Below the pieces are notes generated by a model. It was not told the DNA's origin. It made no database searches and saw nothing but the letters and a program-made list of their open reading frames with translations. A stretch of DNA of 51,907 bases. Source: Pseudanabaena sp. M53BS1SP1A06MG. GTDB taxonomy: Bacteria; Cyanobacteriota; Cyanobacteriia; Pseudanabaenales; Pseudanabaenaceae. Shown here piece after piece: positions 8,951 through 17,752 of the stretch. The DNA is taken from assembly GCA_020404105.1 (NCBI GenBank), contig JADBWH010000004.1, forward strand, positions 1 to 51,907. The letters are read 5' to 3'. The stretch's first letter is position 1, and each line of letters begins with the position of its first letter. A program made the translations under genes and the position numbers.

Positions 8951-9474
8951 TATTCTGCTGCCATGCTCAGATTTACTGTTATCGTCAGTTTTAAAGACGA
9001 GTCTGCACTTGCGTCATGCATCTGCTGCAAATATTGATTAACATGGCGATCGCCAATCGGTTCAGTCAAAAGACGCGATAGCAATTGCAAGAGCTTTGCA
9101 GCTCCATTACTAATTTCTTGACTGAAGGATTCCGTGGCGATCGGTAAATTCACAGGAATATTAGAGTAATTCATATTCATCTGGCTAGCATTACTAACCT
9201 GTAGTGAACGATCCTGAATAGAGCGACTGCTATAGCGGCGCAATACCACTTGCAAATTATTTTTAGTTACGCGATCGCCAAAAGCTTCTGATAGTAATTG
9301 CCACAATTTATAACCCACATCGCGAATATAAGCCGCATCATAACCAGCTTTTTCAGCGATTTCAGAATAGGTCTTGCCCTCCCAAGTTTGGCGAAAAATA
9401 GCCTCTTGGATTGTGCTAAGGCTCTTGTTTCCCAAAACGGTGTCCACAATATTGAGTGCGTCATCAATAGTCAT
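8950..9474 (-). CDS. Stand-alone vWA-MoxR-associated-type N-terminal HTH protein
   Basis: The first ~90 residues (DALNIVDTVLGNKSLS, then WEGKTYSEIAEKAGYDAAYI, then VGYKLWQLLSEAFGDRVTKN) match the HTH domain usually found at the N-terminus of cyanobacterial NB-ARC/STAND, WD40 or protease proteins (vMAP N-terminal HTH). Here no effector follows. The remaining ~80 residues are a short helical stretch (AAKLLQLLSRLL) and an unassigned tail, and the protein ends at 174 residues. It could be a solo regulator or the remnant of a larger effector. The ATG at 9474 has GAGG six bases upstream; a GTG at 9486 would add four residues. Neighbours give no functional hint. Confidence 0.75.
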   Translation of the reverse strand: MTIDDALNIVDTVLGNKSLSTIQEAIFRQTWEGKTYSEIAEKAGYDAAYIRDVGYKLWQLLSEAFGDRVTKNNLQVVLRRYSSRSIQDRSLQVSNASQMNMNYSNIPVNLPIATESFSQEISNGAAKLLQLLSRLLTEPIGDRHVNQYLQQMHDASADSSLKLTITVNLSMAAE

Positions 9475-10336
9475 TGTTTTCCTCACAATCCACTAAATTG
9501 TCATTAATTATTCATGCCTAGATGCTCTCTATCAAAAACTAACGAGTCAGAAAAAGATATTATTTAGACCTATTTGCTTTGTATAAAAATCCTAAATGAG
9601 ATGATATTGGCTTCGGCTTCGACTAGCCAATCATAAACCGATAGCTGAGCGAATTCAAAGCCAAGGGTATTCACAAATGATTTAGGACTGCTATAGATAG
9701 GGTTTAATCCTAATTGATTATTTTAGGTTGGAACTTCCTAACTAAATCTCCATCTAGCTAGTTAAACAAACTATCAATCATCTAATAGCTTGTACTCAAC
9801 ACGTCAAAAATACTATTGCCAACACATTTACTAAAATAATAATTAGGGTTGCTTAATCAAGTTGGTAATTAATCACCATTCATTAAACTCGTCAGAAAAT
9901 TTAGATTGCGAACTAGAGAATAAGTTAGAGAACTCAAGGTTTTCTATGGCTTTTAAGTTAGCACAGTTTATTTAAACTTGTTATGCAAGGAAATTGTATA
10001 GATGTAAACCTTAAAAACATTTATTAGTAAGGTTTTCGGGCTTTGACAATATTTTTTTGCTTACTCAAACTTGTTTTTAACGATAAAATTTATGATATTT
10101 CATGGCAATAATTAAGACATTAACAAGCAAGTTATGGGAACAGAAAAAGCCAGATCATTTTTTCTAGCTTTTTCTGACAAATTCTAAACTAGATAAACCT
10201 AATCGTAAGTTACCACACACAAATCGCTATAGCATTTCCCAGATGTGTTTGTGTTCCTGTCTAATGCGAGAGAACAAACCTCTACCTCACTAAAAAGCGC
10301 TATATAATCACTGAACAGCATTTCGCGCAGACAATT
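9475..10336. other. Long gene-free AT-rich region
   Basis: About 860 bases without a credible ORF. It contains a composite palindromic element (about 9589-9694, ends ATCCTAAATGAGATG / AAATGATTTAGGACTGCTA, with a GGCTTCGGCTTCGACTAGCC insert) and a family F element at 10230-10302. The rest is AT-rich leader DNA with no tRNA or known riboswitch signature. Confidence 0.6.
10230..10302. repeat. TA-flanked palindromic element, family F, copy 1
   Basis: TA-bounded, starting TAGCATTTCC and ending AAAAAGCGCTA, with an imperfect central hairpin built on GTTTGTGTTC/GAACAAAC. Related copies occur at 18265-18355 and 22824-22917. Confidence 0.7.
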
Positions 10337-11731
10337 ATGGCAAACAATAAGAAAGAACTAGTGGTTTTGGGTATAACTTTAGCCATCTTTGGCGGACTAG
10401 CTGTCGGTGGTTTTTTATTTTTTAATCAAGGTAAATCTAACCCTAATGCCTCTTCATCGCTTAGTAAAGCAAACTTTGACTTGACTACCCGCAAAAGTGA
10501 AGGCGAAAAATTGCTGATTATTGCTGAGTCAAATGCTGACAAGGATGCGGCGATCGCCGCGATTGCTAAAAAGGACTACGCCACTGCCACAGCTAAATTG
10601 GAAGACTCACTCAGTAAGCAACGTAACGATCCTGAAGCTTTAATTTATTTGAATAATGCCAAGATTGGCGATCGCCCCTCCTTAAAAGTTGCCGTGAGTG
10701 TGCCCATTGGCGGCAACCTGAATGTTGCAAAGGAAATTTTACGGGGCGTTGCCCAAGCCCAAACTGAGGTGAATAATCAGGGTGGCATTAATGGAATGCA
10801 ACTTAAAATCGCGATCGTTAATGATGACAATAAAGCTGATATTGGTGTAAAAGTAGCGCAGGCTCTAGTTCAAGATCAAACGATCCTTGCGGTGATCGGA
10901 CATAACTCTAGCGAAGTTTCCATTGCAACAGTGCCGACCTATCAAGCAGGAGGACTAGTGATGATATCCTCTACAAGTACCGCCAAGGAACTTTCAGGAA
11001 TGGGTAGCTATATTTTTCGGACAGTACCCAGTGTCAGATTCCAAGCCGATTCGCTATCCCAATACACAGTTAGAAAACTAAATAAGAAAAATATTGGCAT
11101 TTGCTTTAATTCTGAGGCTAAGGCTAGTCAATCGCTCAAGGAAGAATTTACAACGGCTATATTTTCGGACGGAGCTAAAGTTAGTCGGATTAATTGCGAT
11201 GTTGCCAGTCCCAGCTTTAACGCGGATAAGGTAGTTGAGGATATGTTAGGTGATCGCGTTGATGCTCTGTTGTTATCACCAGGTGTCGAAAAGATCGAAA
11301 AGGGAGCAGAAATCGCCATTATTGCTAGAAATCGTCTGTTATTGTTGGGCGACTCAACTTTGTATACTTTCAAAACTTTGCAACTAGGACAAGGAGCGAT
11401 CGCCGATATGGTGTTAAGTGTGCCTTGGCATCCTGACTTTTTTGCAAATAATCCCTTTTCCGCTAATGCCGTGAAGTTATGGGGCGGTGATGTCAATTGG
11501 CGCTCAGCAACTAGCTACGATGCAACTTTAGCCATTATTGGTGGTTTGAAAAAAAGTGCTAATCGGGAAGGGCTACAGCAAGCTTTATCTAATCCCAGTT
11601 TTGAGATTGACGGTGCTGCAGGCAAAATCACATTTCAACCATCAGGTGATCGGGCTAATGCTTCGATTTTGGTCAAAGTAAGCAAAGGCAATCGATCAGG
11701 CGTAGGCTATGACTTTGTGCCATTACGCTAA
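10337..11731 (+). CDS. Membrane-anchored ABC substrate-binding protein, Liv/receptor-ligand type
   Basis: 464 residues. An N-terminal transmembrane segment (LGITLAIFGGLAVGGFLFF, about 11-29) tethers it. A short TPR-like helical stretch follows (about 55-110: AIAKKDYATATAKLEDSL). From about residue 112 a type I periplasmic-binding fold begins with KVAVSVPIGGNLNVAKEILR and continues with GVAQAQTEVNNQGGINGMQL and VIGHNSSEVSIATVPTYQ, as in LivJ/amide-urea binding proteins. No permease or ATPase genes are adjacent, so it may be a sensor or scaffold as much as a transporter subunit. Similar helical-linker versions are common in cyanobacteria, sometimes fused to kinases. Ligand unknown. Confidence 0.85.
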   Translation: MANNKKELVVLGITLAIFGGLAVGGFLFFNQGKSNPNASSSLSKANFDLTTRKSEGEKLLIIAESNADKDAAIAAIAKKDYATATAKLEDSLSKQRNDPEALIYLNNAKIGDRPSLKVAVSVPIGGNLNVAKEILRGVAQAQTEVNNQGGINGMQLKIAIVNDDNKADIGVKVAQALVQDQTILAVIGHNSSEVSIATVPTYQAGGLVMISSTSTAKELSGMGSYIFRTVPSVRFQADSLSQYTVRKLNKKNIGICFNSEAKASQSLKEEFTTAIFSDGAKVSRINCDVASPSFNADKVVEDMLGDRVDALLLSPGVEKIEKGAEIAIIARNRLLLLGDSTLYTFKTLQLGQGAIADMVLSVPWHPDFFANNPFSANAVKLWGGDVNWRSATSYDATLAIIGGLKKSANREGLQQALSNPSFEIDGAAGKITFQPSGDRANASILVKVSKGNRSGVGYDFVPLR

Positions 11732-11810
11732 GTTAAAACTTTAAGAGCGACAAGAGGTGTCATGCTTAAAAATCTCTATTTATCTCTATTTATAAAGTTT
11801 TGTTATAACG

Positions 11811-11843
11811 TTTTGAGAAGGAGGATATCCTCCTTCTCAAAAC
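11811..11843 (+). terminator. Hairpin terminator candidate after the binding-protein gene
   Basis: A perfect 33-bp palindrome, GTTTTGAGAAGGAGGATATC and its complement, followed by an A-rich tract. It lies between the convergent binding-protein and fabF genes and could end either transcript. Half of a family C element (about 11860-11900) follows. Confidence 0.5.
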
Positions 11844-11914
11844 AAAAAACAATCACAGTAAAGGTTTTAAATTTTCATTTTGTCTTAGGCAAAATGAAAA
11901 TGAGTTATGCGTGA

Positions 11915-13171
11915 TTATGCTTGGTATTTTTTGAAAACTAGAGTTACGTTATGACCACCAAATCCAAAGGAGTTAGAAGTCGCCACATTGATCGTCATTG
12001 GACGGGACTGGTTCGGGACATAATCGAGATCACATTCAGGATCAGGATTTTCTAAGTTCATGGTTGGCGGTGCAATGTCATTTTTAACAGCCAGAACCGT
12101 TGCTACTGCCTCAATACCACCTGAACCACCGAGCAAGTGACCTGTCATCGACTTAGTAGAACTAACCGCCACCTTATAAGCATGATCGCCTAAAACTTGC
12201 TTGATTGCCTTTGTTTCGGTCTTATCATTGGCAGCAGTACTTGTCCCATGAGCATTGATGTAGTCCACCATCTCAGGAGTGACCTCAGCATCCTTCAGGG
12301 CAAGGGACATCGCACGGATCGCACCTTCACCATCGGGGGAAGGAGAAGTCATATGATAGGCATCGCAAGTACAGCCATAGCCAACGATCTCCGCATAGAT
12401 TTTTGCTCCACGCGCTAGAGCATGTTCAAGATTTTCGAGGATTAAAATGCCTGCGCCTTCACCCATTACAAAGCCATCACGATCCTTATCAAAGGGACGT
12501 GACGCATGGGCAGGATCATCATTACGACGCGACATGGCTCTAGCAGAGGCAAATCCCGCAAAGCCTAGAGGGGTAATCGCGGCTTCTGTCCCACCGCAAA
12601 TCATTGCTTGAGCAAAACCACTTTGTACCAAACGAAACGCATCGCCGATCGCATTAGAACCAGCCGCACAAGCTGTCACCGTGCAGGAGTTTGGACCTTG
12701 TGCGCCCGTGTGAATTGCTGTCAAACCTGCCGCCATATTGCCGATCATCATCGGAATCATAAATGGGCTACAGCGAGAAGGTCCTTTAGTGCGAATAATT
12801 TCGTGCTGATCTTCAAGGACTTGTAAGCCACCAATCCCAGTACCTAGCAATACACCAATTTGAGCAGCATTGACTGGCGTAATTTCGAGATTAGCATCGC
12901 GCAATGCTTGAATACTGGCACTAACACCAAATTGAGCAAAGCGATCCATCCGTCGTGATTCTTTAGCGGGAATATAAGTTAGTGGATCAAAATCCTTAAC
13001 TTCGCCGCCCACACGACATTCATGATCAGTTGTATCGAAGCGAGTAATTTCTGTAATCCCGTTTTTACCATCAACTAGACCTTGCCAATATTCTTCGACC
13101 GTGTTACCGATCGGTGTGATTGCACCTAGTCCAGTGACAACGACGCGAGAGAGGGGCTGGGGGTTTTGCAT
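11915..13171 (-). CDS. fabF: 3-oxoacyl-[acyl-carrier-protein] synthase II (KAS II)
   Basis: Condensing enzyme that extends acyl-ACP with malonyl-ACP in type II fatty-acid synthesis. The 418 residues begin [20 protein letters not shown]. The catalytic triad is visible: Cys168 in [10 protein letters not shown], His308 in [12 protein letters not shown] and His345 in [14 protein letters not shown]. The closing glycine loop is NSFGFGGHN. It lies downstream of acpP on the same strand, the usual cyanobacterial order, but the 215-bp gap contains an acpP terminator and a family G element, so it may have its own promoter. Confidence 0.97.
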   Translation of the reverse strand: MQNPQPLSRVVVTGLGAITPIGNTVEEYWQGLVDGKNGITEITRFDTTDHECRVGGEVKDFDPLTYIPAKESRRMDRFAQFGVSASIQALRDANLEITPVNAAQIGVLLGTGIGGLQVLEDQHEIIRTKGPSRCSPFMIPMMIGNMAAGLTAIHTGAQGPNSCTVTACAAGSNAIGDAFRLVQSGFAQAMICGGTEAAITPLGFAGFASARAMSRRNDDPAHASRPFDKDRDGFVMGEGAGILILENLEHALARGAKIYAEIVGYGCTCDAYHMTSPSPDGEGAIRAMSLALKDAEVTPEMVDYINAHGTSTAANDKTETKAIKQVLGDHAYKVAVSSTKSMTGHLLGGSGGIEAVATVLAVKNDIAPPTMNLENPDPECDLDYVPNQSRPMTINVATSNSFGFGGHNVTLVFKKYQA

Positions 13172-13231
13172 TTCGTTTGGAATTAGTTTGTCAAAAATTT
13201 TCTAATTTAATCTAATTTTAAGGTTAGGTAT

Positions 13232-13304
13232 GCAATGTAATTGTGTTGTGGGAGCGAAGCATCCACAACACAATTACTAAAAAAATTACTTTGCAGCACT
13301 AGTA
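13232..13304. repeat. Palindromic element, family G, copy 1 (between acpP and fabF)
   Basis: A hairpin GTAATTGTGTTGTGG / CCACAACACAATTAC followed by a conserved tail (AAAAAAATTACTTTGCAGCACTA). The same hairpin plus tail, in the opposite orientation, lies at 29971-30040 between the two GDT1 half-genes. Confidence 0.85.
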
Positions 13305-13335
13305 TTTTAAGATTAGGTGAGAAGATTCGGCTAGA

Positions 13336-13377
13336 AAACAAAAGCCTTGTTGCTAAGCAACAAAGCTTTTATTTAAA
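13336..13377 (-). terminator. Terminator of acpP
   Basis: Read leftward, AAAGC-TTTGTTGC and GCAACAA-GGCTTT form a stem followed by TTTTGTTTT, ten or so bases beyond the acpP stop. Confidence 0.75.
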
Positions 13378-13386
13378 AACAATTGC

Positions 13387-13626
13387 TTAAGCAGCTTGTT
13401 TCTCATCAATATACTTAACTGCATCTTCAACAGTGGCAATCTTTTCTGCGTCTTCGTCGGGGATTTCCACACCGAATTTTTCTTCTAAAGCCATAACTAG
13501 TTCGACAGTATCGAGAGAGTCAGCGCCAAGGTCGTTGGCAAAGCTAGCTTCAGGCTTAACTTCGTCTTTATCAACGCCTAGTTGGGATGCAACGATCTCT
13601 TGAACTTGCTCAAAGGTACTACTCAT
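13387..13626 (-). CDS. acpP: Acyl carrier protein
   Basis: 79-residue acidic helical protein carrying the 4'-phosphopantetheine arm on Ser37 of the [11 protein letters not shown] motif; it shuttles acyl chains during fatty-acid synthesis. Length and the closing [11 protein letters not shown] are typical. It is the first gene of the acpP-fabF pair. Confidence 0.98.
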   Translation of the reverse strand: MSSTFEQVQEIVASQLGVDKDEVKPEASFANDLGADSLDTVELVMALEEKFGVEIPDEDAEKIATVEDAVKYIDEKQAA

Positions 13627-13750
13627 TTAATTATTCTCTGCTTACAACCAATAAAACTTTTTAGCGTTTTTAATTTTATCGGATAACGGTAGCTGTAGAT
13701 ACATGATTTAAAACACTCTATATTAAAGTGACGAAGCGAAAACAGTCACT

Positions 13751-14596
13751 TTAATATCCCAAATAAGTCGCTACCTGACGAATGAGAAATAAACCGCCTA
13801 CGGAATTACCGATCGCATCAAGGGTCGGACTATAGCTAGCGATCGCTGCCAAATCTGGCACAATCGATAAAATTGCCCCACTCACACTAGATTTGGAGGG
13901 TAGTCCGATATCTTGGGCAAATTCTTCAGAAGCTTCATACATTCCACATTTTGTCATGATTTCTAAAATTATAGAAATATAAGGTGATCGCTGGGTATTT
14001 ACTAACAACATCCCAATTTGGGCTAAGTCCTGCACATTGCCCCGCAAACAACAAATTTCTTCATAAATAGCCAAAGCTTGCTCAGGGTTAGCAATTAAGC
14101 CCAACTCCTGCAAACGGGCAGCGATCGCTAAATTACGACGATTGGCAACTGATCGCACTGAATTCAACATTAATTGATCAAGCTCCAAATTTGCATCGGC
14201 TCTCACATTTAGCCAATTTCGCAAAGTCTCTGAAGATGGCAGTAATGATGAAAGGGCGATCGCGCCACTATTTAACATCGGATTATGAGGTTTGCCCTCT
14301 GGGATTGCATTAAATGCTTCTTGACTAGGTAGGCGATCGACAAGCTGAAAAACCTGATCAAACCCAAGATTTTCTAATAAATACAACAGCAAAAATGGCT
14401 TGATTACACTCATCAAAGGAAAAGTATTGGTAATATCACCTGCCGCTTCTGATTTATTTTCTTGTAGATGTTGTATGGCGATCGCGATCGTCTGCGGATC
14501 AACTTGAGCTAATAGGGGGATGTAACTCGGTATTTTGCCCTTCAGTGATTCTTGCTTGGCTAACTTTAGTGATCGGGACAAGCTTTGTTCAAACAA
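13751..14596 (-). CDS. glsA: Glutaminase
   Basis: Hydrolyses glutamine to glutamate and ammonia; serine-dependent beta-lactamase-like fold. In 281 residues the S-x-x-K pair appears as Ser63 and Lys66 of FPLMSVIKPF, followed by HNPMLNSGAI, CGMYEASEEFA and the closing SVSGAILSIVP. It is slightly shorter than the usual ~305. No ATG exists upstream in frame before a stop; the TTG at 14596 is the only common start and places YIPLLA at the expected distance, though no ribosome-binding site is evident. Some usual residues differ (Met in FPLMS, Pro in KPF), so activity is likely but not certain. Confidence 0.85.
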   Translation of the reverse strand: MFEQSLSRSLKLAKQESLKGKIPSYIPLLAQVDPQTIAIAIQHLQENKSEAAGDITNTFPLMSVIKPFLLLYLLENLGFDQVFQLVDRLPSQEAFNAIPEGKPHNPMLNSGAIALSSLLPSSETLRNWLNVRADANLELDQLMLNSVRSVANRRNLAIAARLQELGLIANPEQALAIYEEICCLRGNVQDLAQIGMLLVNTQRSPYISIILEIMTKCGMYEASEEFAQDIGLPSKSSVSGAILSIVPDLAAIASYSPTLDAIGNSVGGLFLIRQVATYLGY

Positions 14597-14770
14597 ATTG
14601 TATACGCTTAAAGGAGTTATCAGGTTATTAGGGATGTATTTCGTGACAACAGGGAGGGAAGAATGTTATTAGGGTGCAATCTTAATAATACGGATAATTA
14701 TAAGATGTATTGAGTTAACAAAATTGATGAAAACAATTCCTAACCAACGATTGTCTGTTTTACTATATGA

Positions 14771-15036
14771 ATGAATTGGCAAAATTCTTGTTTTTGTCTG
14801 ATGATCATCTGAAGACTGCACAGTTACTTTACGATCGCGGTCGTTATCGCTCGTCTATATCTCATGCTTAAGTAGCTCAACTTAATTAAAACCCAAACCA
14901 GAGTTTTGTTCCGCCCTCTACGCGGGCGGAACAAAACTCTCGGTTTTTAGTTTACTTATGTCTAGCTGCTTACTATGCGATGTATTATGTAACTCATGCT
15001 TTACTTCTTTCTGAAGATTTGGATAATGAGATCTAT
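14771..15036 (+). pseudogene. HEPN-domain gene interrupted by a miniature element
   Basis: The ATG at about 14771 encodes MNELAKFLFLSDDHLKTAQL and continues LLYDRGRYRSSISHA, then is cut by a family A element (14871-14970). After the element the frame resumes as YYAMYYVTHALLLSED and stops (TGA) at about 15036. Joined, RYRSSISHAYYAMYYVTHALL is the hallmark of HEPN/UPF0332 proteins, usually partners of minimal nucleotidyltransferases (MNT) in toxin-antitoxin pairs. The protein ends early, so the 3' half is also lost. A ~30-bp direct repeat (about 14690-14722 and 15021-15049, containing TATTGAGTTAACAAAA) brackets the fragment. No MNT gene remains. Confidence 0.8.
14871..14970. repeat. Family A element, copy 2, inserted in the HEPN gene
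   Basis: Begins AGTAGCTCAACTTAATTAAA and ends ACTTATGTCTAGCTGCT. Flanking TA (14869-14870 and 14971-14972) collapses to a single TA in the reconstructed HEPN reading frame (CAT GCT TAC TAT GCG), which directly shows the target-site duplication. Confidence 0.92.
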
Positions 15037-15049
15037 TGAGTTAACAAAA

Positions 15050-15251
15050 ATGACTACAGTATCTATCTTGCCGATCGCTAGTGTGAATGGCGAAAATTCT
15101 TATCGGGCGATTTCTGGAAAGTAAGTATAGTGTTGGTAAAACTGCGGGACAAGCTTTAGATAGCTTAATAACTGAGTTGGGTGAATCTGGATTTACGGCG
15201 CTACTTGTTATCCAAAACTTTAATCCCGATCAGTTTTTTAATGAATCCATT
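15050..15251 (+). pseudogene. Small conserved cyanobacterial protein gene, frameshifted and 3'-truncated
   Basis: The ATG at 15050 reads MTTVSILPIASVNGENSYRA then ISGK and a stop. Removing one T near 15123 restores KYSVGKTAGQALDSLITELG followed by a NPDQFF-type segment. I recall this as a small uncharacterised family in cyanobacteria, often next to the HNH gene that follows here. The open frame then runs into a family D element at 15252, which replaces the C-terminus. Function unknown. Confidence 0.6.
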
Positions 15252-15342
15252 AGGACTTACGCAAACCGAACGAATTTCTTAGGATTGAGGTAGATGTGGT
15301 GCGGGCTTCGCCCGCACCACATCTACCCAATGCGTAAGTCCT
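15252..15342. repeat. Family D palindromic element with 6-bp target duplication
   Basis: Ends AGGACTTACGC / GCGTAAGTCCT, with the stem GTAGATGTGGTGCGGGC around TTCG. Direct repeats ATCCAT flank it (15245-15250 and 15343-15348), unlike the TA of families A, C, E and F. It separates the small gene from the HNH pseudogene. Confidence 0.85.
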
Positions 15343-15348
15343 ATCCAT

Positions 15349-15740
15349 ACTAAAGGGCGATCTCGGAATGAGCTAACCATCGCTGTGAATATTGTCATGC
15401 TCCAGAATTAGTTTTTAATTTTCCATTTGAGGTTGAGCATATTGTCCCGATCTTTCGACAAGGTACAAATGATGAGTCGAATTTAGCACTTGCCTGTCGA
15501 TCTTGCAATCTTGGTAAGGGAACTCGTATTAGTGGTAATGTTTCTGATGCAAATGGGGAAGTTTTGTTTTTTCTCCTAAGACAAAATCATTGAGACGAGC
15601 ATTTTGGGATTGATTCTGAAACTGGTGTAATTGTAGCAATTACTGATGTCGGGAAGGTCACTGTTGAGAATTTGCAGATGAATAGTGCTGCTCAAGTAAC
15701 TGCTCCACAACTATGGATTCGTTTCGGTCTTTTCCCTTAA
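15349..15740 (+). pseudogene. HNH endonuclease gene, broken by a nonsense codon and a frameshift
   Basis: The frame ANHRCEYCHAPELVF, then FEVEHIVPIFRQGTNDESNL and LACRSCNLGKGTRISG, is a classic HNH nuclease: CxxC zinc ligands, EHIxP and a second CxxC. A TGA precedes ANHRC in frame, where the family would carry Arg, and a TGA at 15591 ends this frame. A shift there restores DEHFGIDSETGVIVAITDVG and the C-terminal end LWIRFGLFP with its stop at 15740. The N-terminus is lost or displaced by the family D element. It is decayed rather than active. Confidence 0.85.
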
Positions 15741-15998
15741 AGAAATGCAGATTAAGTCTCCATATCCATAAAAACCAGGGCAAGCTAATTATTTGTGCCT
15801 ACCCTGTATAAGTTATTCGTGTGGAATGTGTGAAATACTATCTGCTGCTGACATAAGGGTGAATTTTGCTACCATCAAGGCTCGAAGGCGGCAAGAAATT
15901 TTTTTCACTCTCTAGTACTGACTTGCCAAATATACCTTTGACAAACAATGCTAACCAAACTAGAATCTTGTGCTAGGTGTAGAAGAGGAGACTCTAGA

Positions 15999-17645
15999 AT
16001 GATCAAGCTCAATAAATCTGTAAATACTGTAGCTAGCCTTTCCTTACTATCAGCAATAGCTCTAGCTCCAAGTACTGCACAAGCTGAAACCACTTCATCC
16101 TTTATCAATGGCGATCCCTTCAAGGCTATTGAACTGAAGCAAGAAATACAAAAACAAGCACAGAACGTTACATCCGTATCCCAACTAAGTGATGTCAAGC
16201 CCACTGATTGGGCTTTTACGGCTCTACAATCCCTAGTTGAGCGTTATGGTTGTATTGCTGGTTATCCTGATCGCACTTTTCGCGGCAAGCAAGCCACCAG
16301 TCGCTATGAATTTGCCGCAGGCTTAAATGCTTGTCTCGATAAAATCAACGAGATCATCTCCGCAGGTCTCGCTGACAAAGTTAGCAAAGAAGATCTCGCT
16401 ACTCTCCAAAAACTACAGGAAGAATTTGCCGCAGAACTTGCCACTCTACGTGGTCGTGTTGATGCCCTCGATGCCAAAGTCACTAAGCTAGAAGCACAAC
16501 AATTTTCGACCACCACTAAACTTACAGGTGAAGTTATTGTTTCCGCGACAGCAGGTACTGGTGGTCCCAATAACGCTAACTCTAATGTTACCCTGAGCAA
16601 TCGTACTCGTCTGGTTCTCAATACTAGCTTTACAGGTAAAGACTTACTCAGAACTCGTCTAGAAACTAGCAATAATCTTGTTGCTGCAAGTAGTTCTACT
16701 ACTGGTAGTCTCGCTAATCTTTTAGGCACAAATACAGTTCGTATTGGTCCAGGCGCAGCAGTTACAGACAATTCATTTGCCCTTAGTCTTCTTGATTACA
16801 GGTTCCCTGCATTTGACAATAAGGTAAACTTCTACATTGCACCTCGTAGCTTCCCTGACGAATTCTTCACAGTGCTTTCTCCTGTGGCAAGCAATGGACA
16901 AGGATCTATCTCTAGGTTTGGACGCTTCGATCCATTAATGCGGATTGCTGGTACATCTTCTTTATTTGGTTTTGATTGGTCAATCACAGATAAAGTCAGA
17001 CTACAAGCAGGTTATGGCTCATCCGACCCTGCTAACCCTGCTAATGGCGGTGCTGCTGGTCTATTTGGTGGGTCAACAATCGCTCTTGTGCAACTTTTAT
17101 TTAAACCTGCTGATAATCTAGACACTTCGATTACCTACGCAAATACTTACCATCAGTCTGGAGCAACAACAGGTACTAGCTCATTAAATACAGGCTTGAC
17201 TAACAATGAAACTATTACGACTGCTGGTGGTACTGTCGCAGGTTCTATTCGTGCGAATTCGATCGCAGGTAATTTAGCTTGGAAAATCACACCTAAGTTG
17301 ACATTCCATACATGGGGAACGGTGATTTTTGCAGATGCAGTAAATGCTTCTGCATCGACTACCTTTACTAGTTGGATTACTGGGTTAACCCTCAATGACT
17401 TGTTTAGCGAAGGCAGTGCAGGAAGTATTCTTTTTGGTCAGCCCATCAATCGCTCATCTGTAAGTGGCACAGCAACTTTAGGAGCAGTTAATTCCACTCC
17501 TTATCATTTAGAGTTGTTCTATCGTTATCGTATCAGCAAAAACATCAGTATAACCCCTGGGATTTTCTGGGTTTTCAATCCTGAAGGTGTCAGCACCAAT
17601 CCGACAGCAACTGTTGGTGTAATTCGGACAACGTTCACTTTCTAA
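15999..17645 (+). CDS. SLH-domain outer-membrane porin (cyanobacterial OprB/SomA/iron-uptake porin type)
   Basis: 548 residues. The ATG at 15999 has AGAGGAG about eight bases upstream and starts a good signal peptide (SLSLLSAIALAPSTAQA); the longer frame from 15948 is rejected. An SLH domain follows (VSQLSDVKPTDWAFTALQSL, GCIAGYPDRTFRGKQATSRY), binding the peptidoglycan-linked polymer. Then comes a coiled coil (about 105-160, ELATLRGRVDALDAKVTKLE) and a C-terminal beta-barrel of the OprB class ending in Phe (TTFTF). Such porins are the major cyanobacterial outer-membrane proteins and take up small solutes and inorganic ions. The gene is monocistronic. Confidence 0.93.
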   Translation: MIKLNKSVNTVASLSLLSAIALAPSTAQAETTSSFINGDPFKAIELKQEIQKQAQNVTSVSQLSDVKPTDWAFTALQSLVERYGCIAGYPDRTFRGKQATSRYEFAAGLNACLDKINEIISAGLADKVSKEDLATLQKLQEEFAAELATLRGRVDALDAKVTKLEAQQFSTTTKLTGEVIVSATAGTGGPNNANSNVTLSNRTRLVLNTSFTGKDLLRTRLETSNNLVAASSSTTGSLANLLGTNTVRIGPGAAVTDNSFALSLLDYRFPAFDNKVNFYIAPRSFPDEFFTVLSPVASNGQGSISRFGRFDPLMRIAGTSSLFGFDWSITDKVRLQAGYGSSDPANPANGGAAGLFGGSTIALVQLLFKPADNLDTSITYANTYHQSGATTGTSSLNTGLTNNETITTAGGTVAGSIRANSIAGNLAWKITPKLTFHTWGTVIFADAVNASASTTFTSWITGLTLNDLFSEGSAGSILFGQPINRSSVSGTATLGAVNSTPYHLELFYRYRISKNISITPGIFWVFNPEGVSTNPTATVGVIRTTFTF

Positions 17646-17648
17646 CTA

Positions 17649-17749
17649 TAGCGGTTTCCATTTTGCCGTAGGCAAAATGGAAACTCAAAACTCTTACTGG
17701 GACTGATTTTTTGTTTTCAAATGAGTACACACTCATTTGAAAACCGCTA
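17649..17749. repeat. Family C element, copy 2
   Basis: TA-bounded (17647-17648, 17750-17751), TAGCGGTTTCC... to ...GAAAACCGCTA, nearly identical to 3267-3367. It starts two bases after the porin stop codon. Confidence 0.9.
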
Positions 17750-17752
17750 TAA

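Noticed and set aside
15087-15293. 68-residue ORF starting MAKILIGRFLESKYS
   Set aside because: Its first codons are an out-of-frame reading of the frameshifted small gene that starts at 15050, and its last ten residues are family D repeat sequence.
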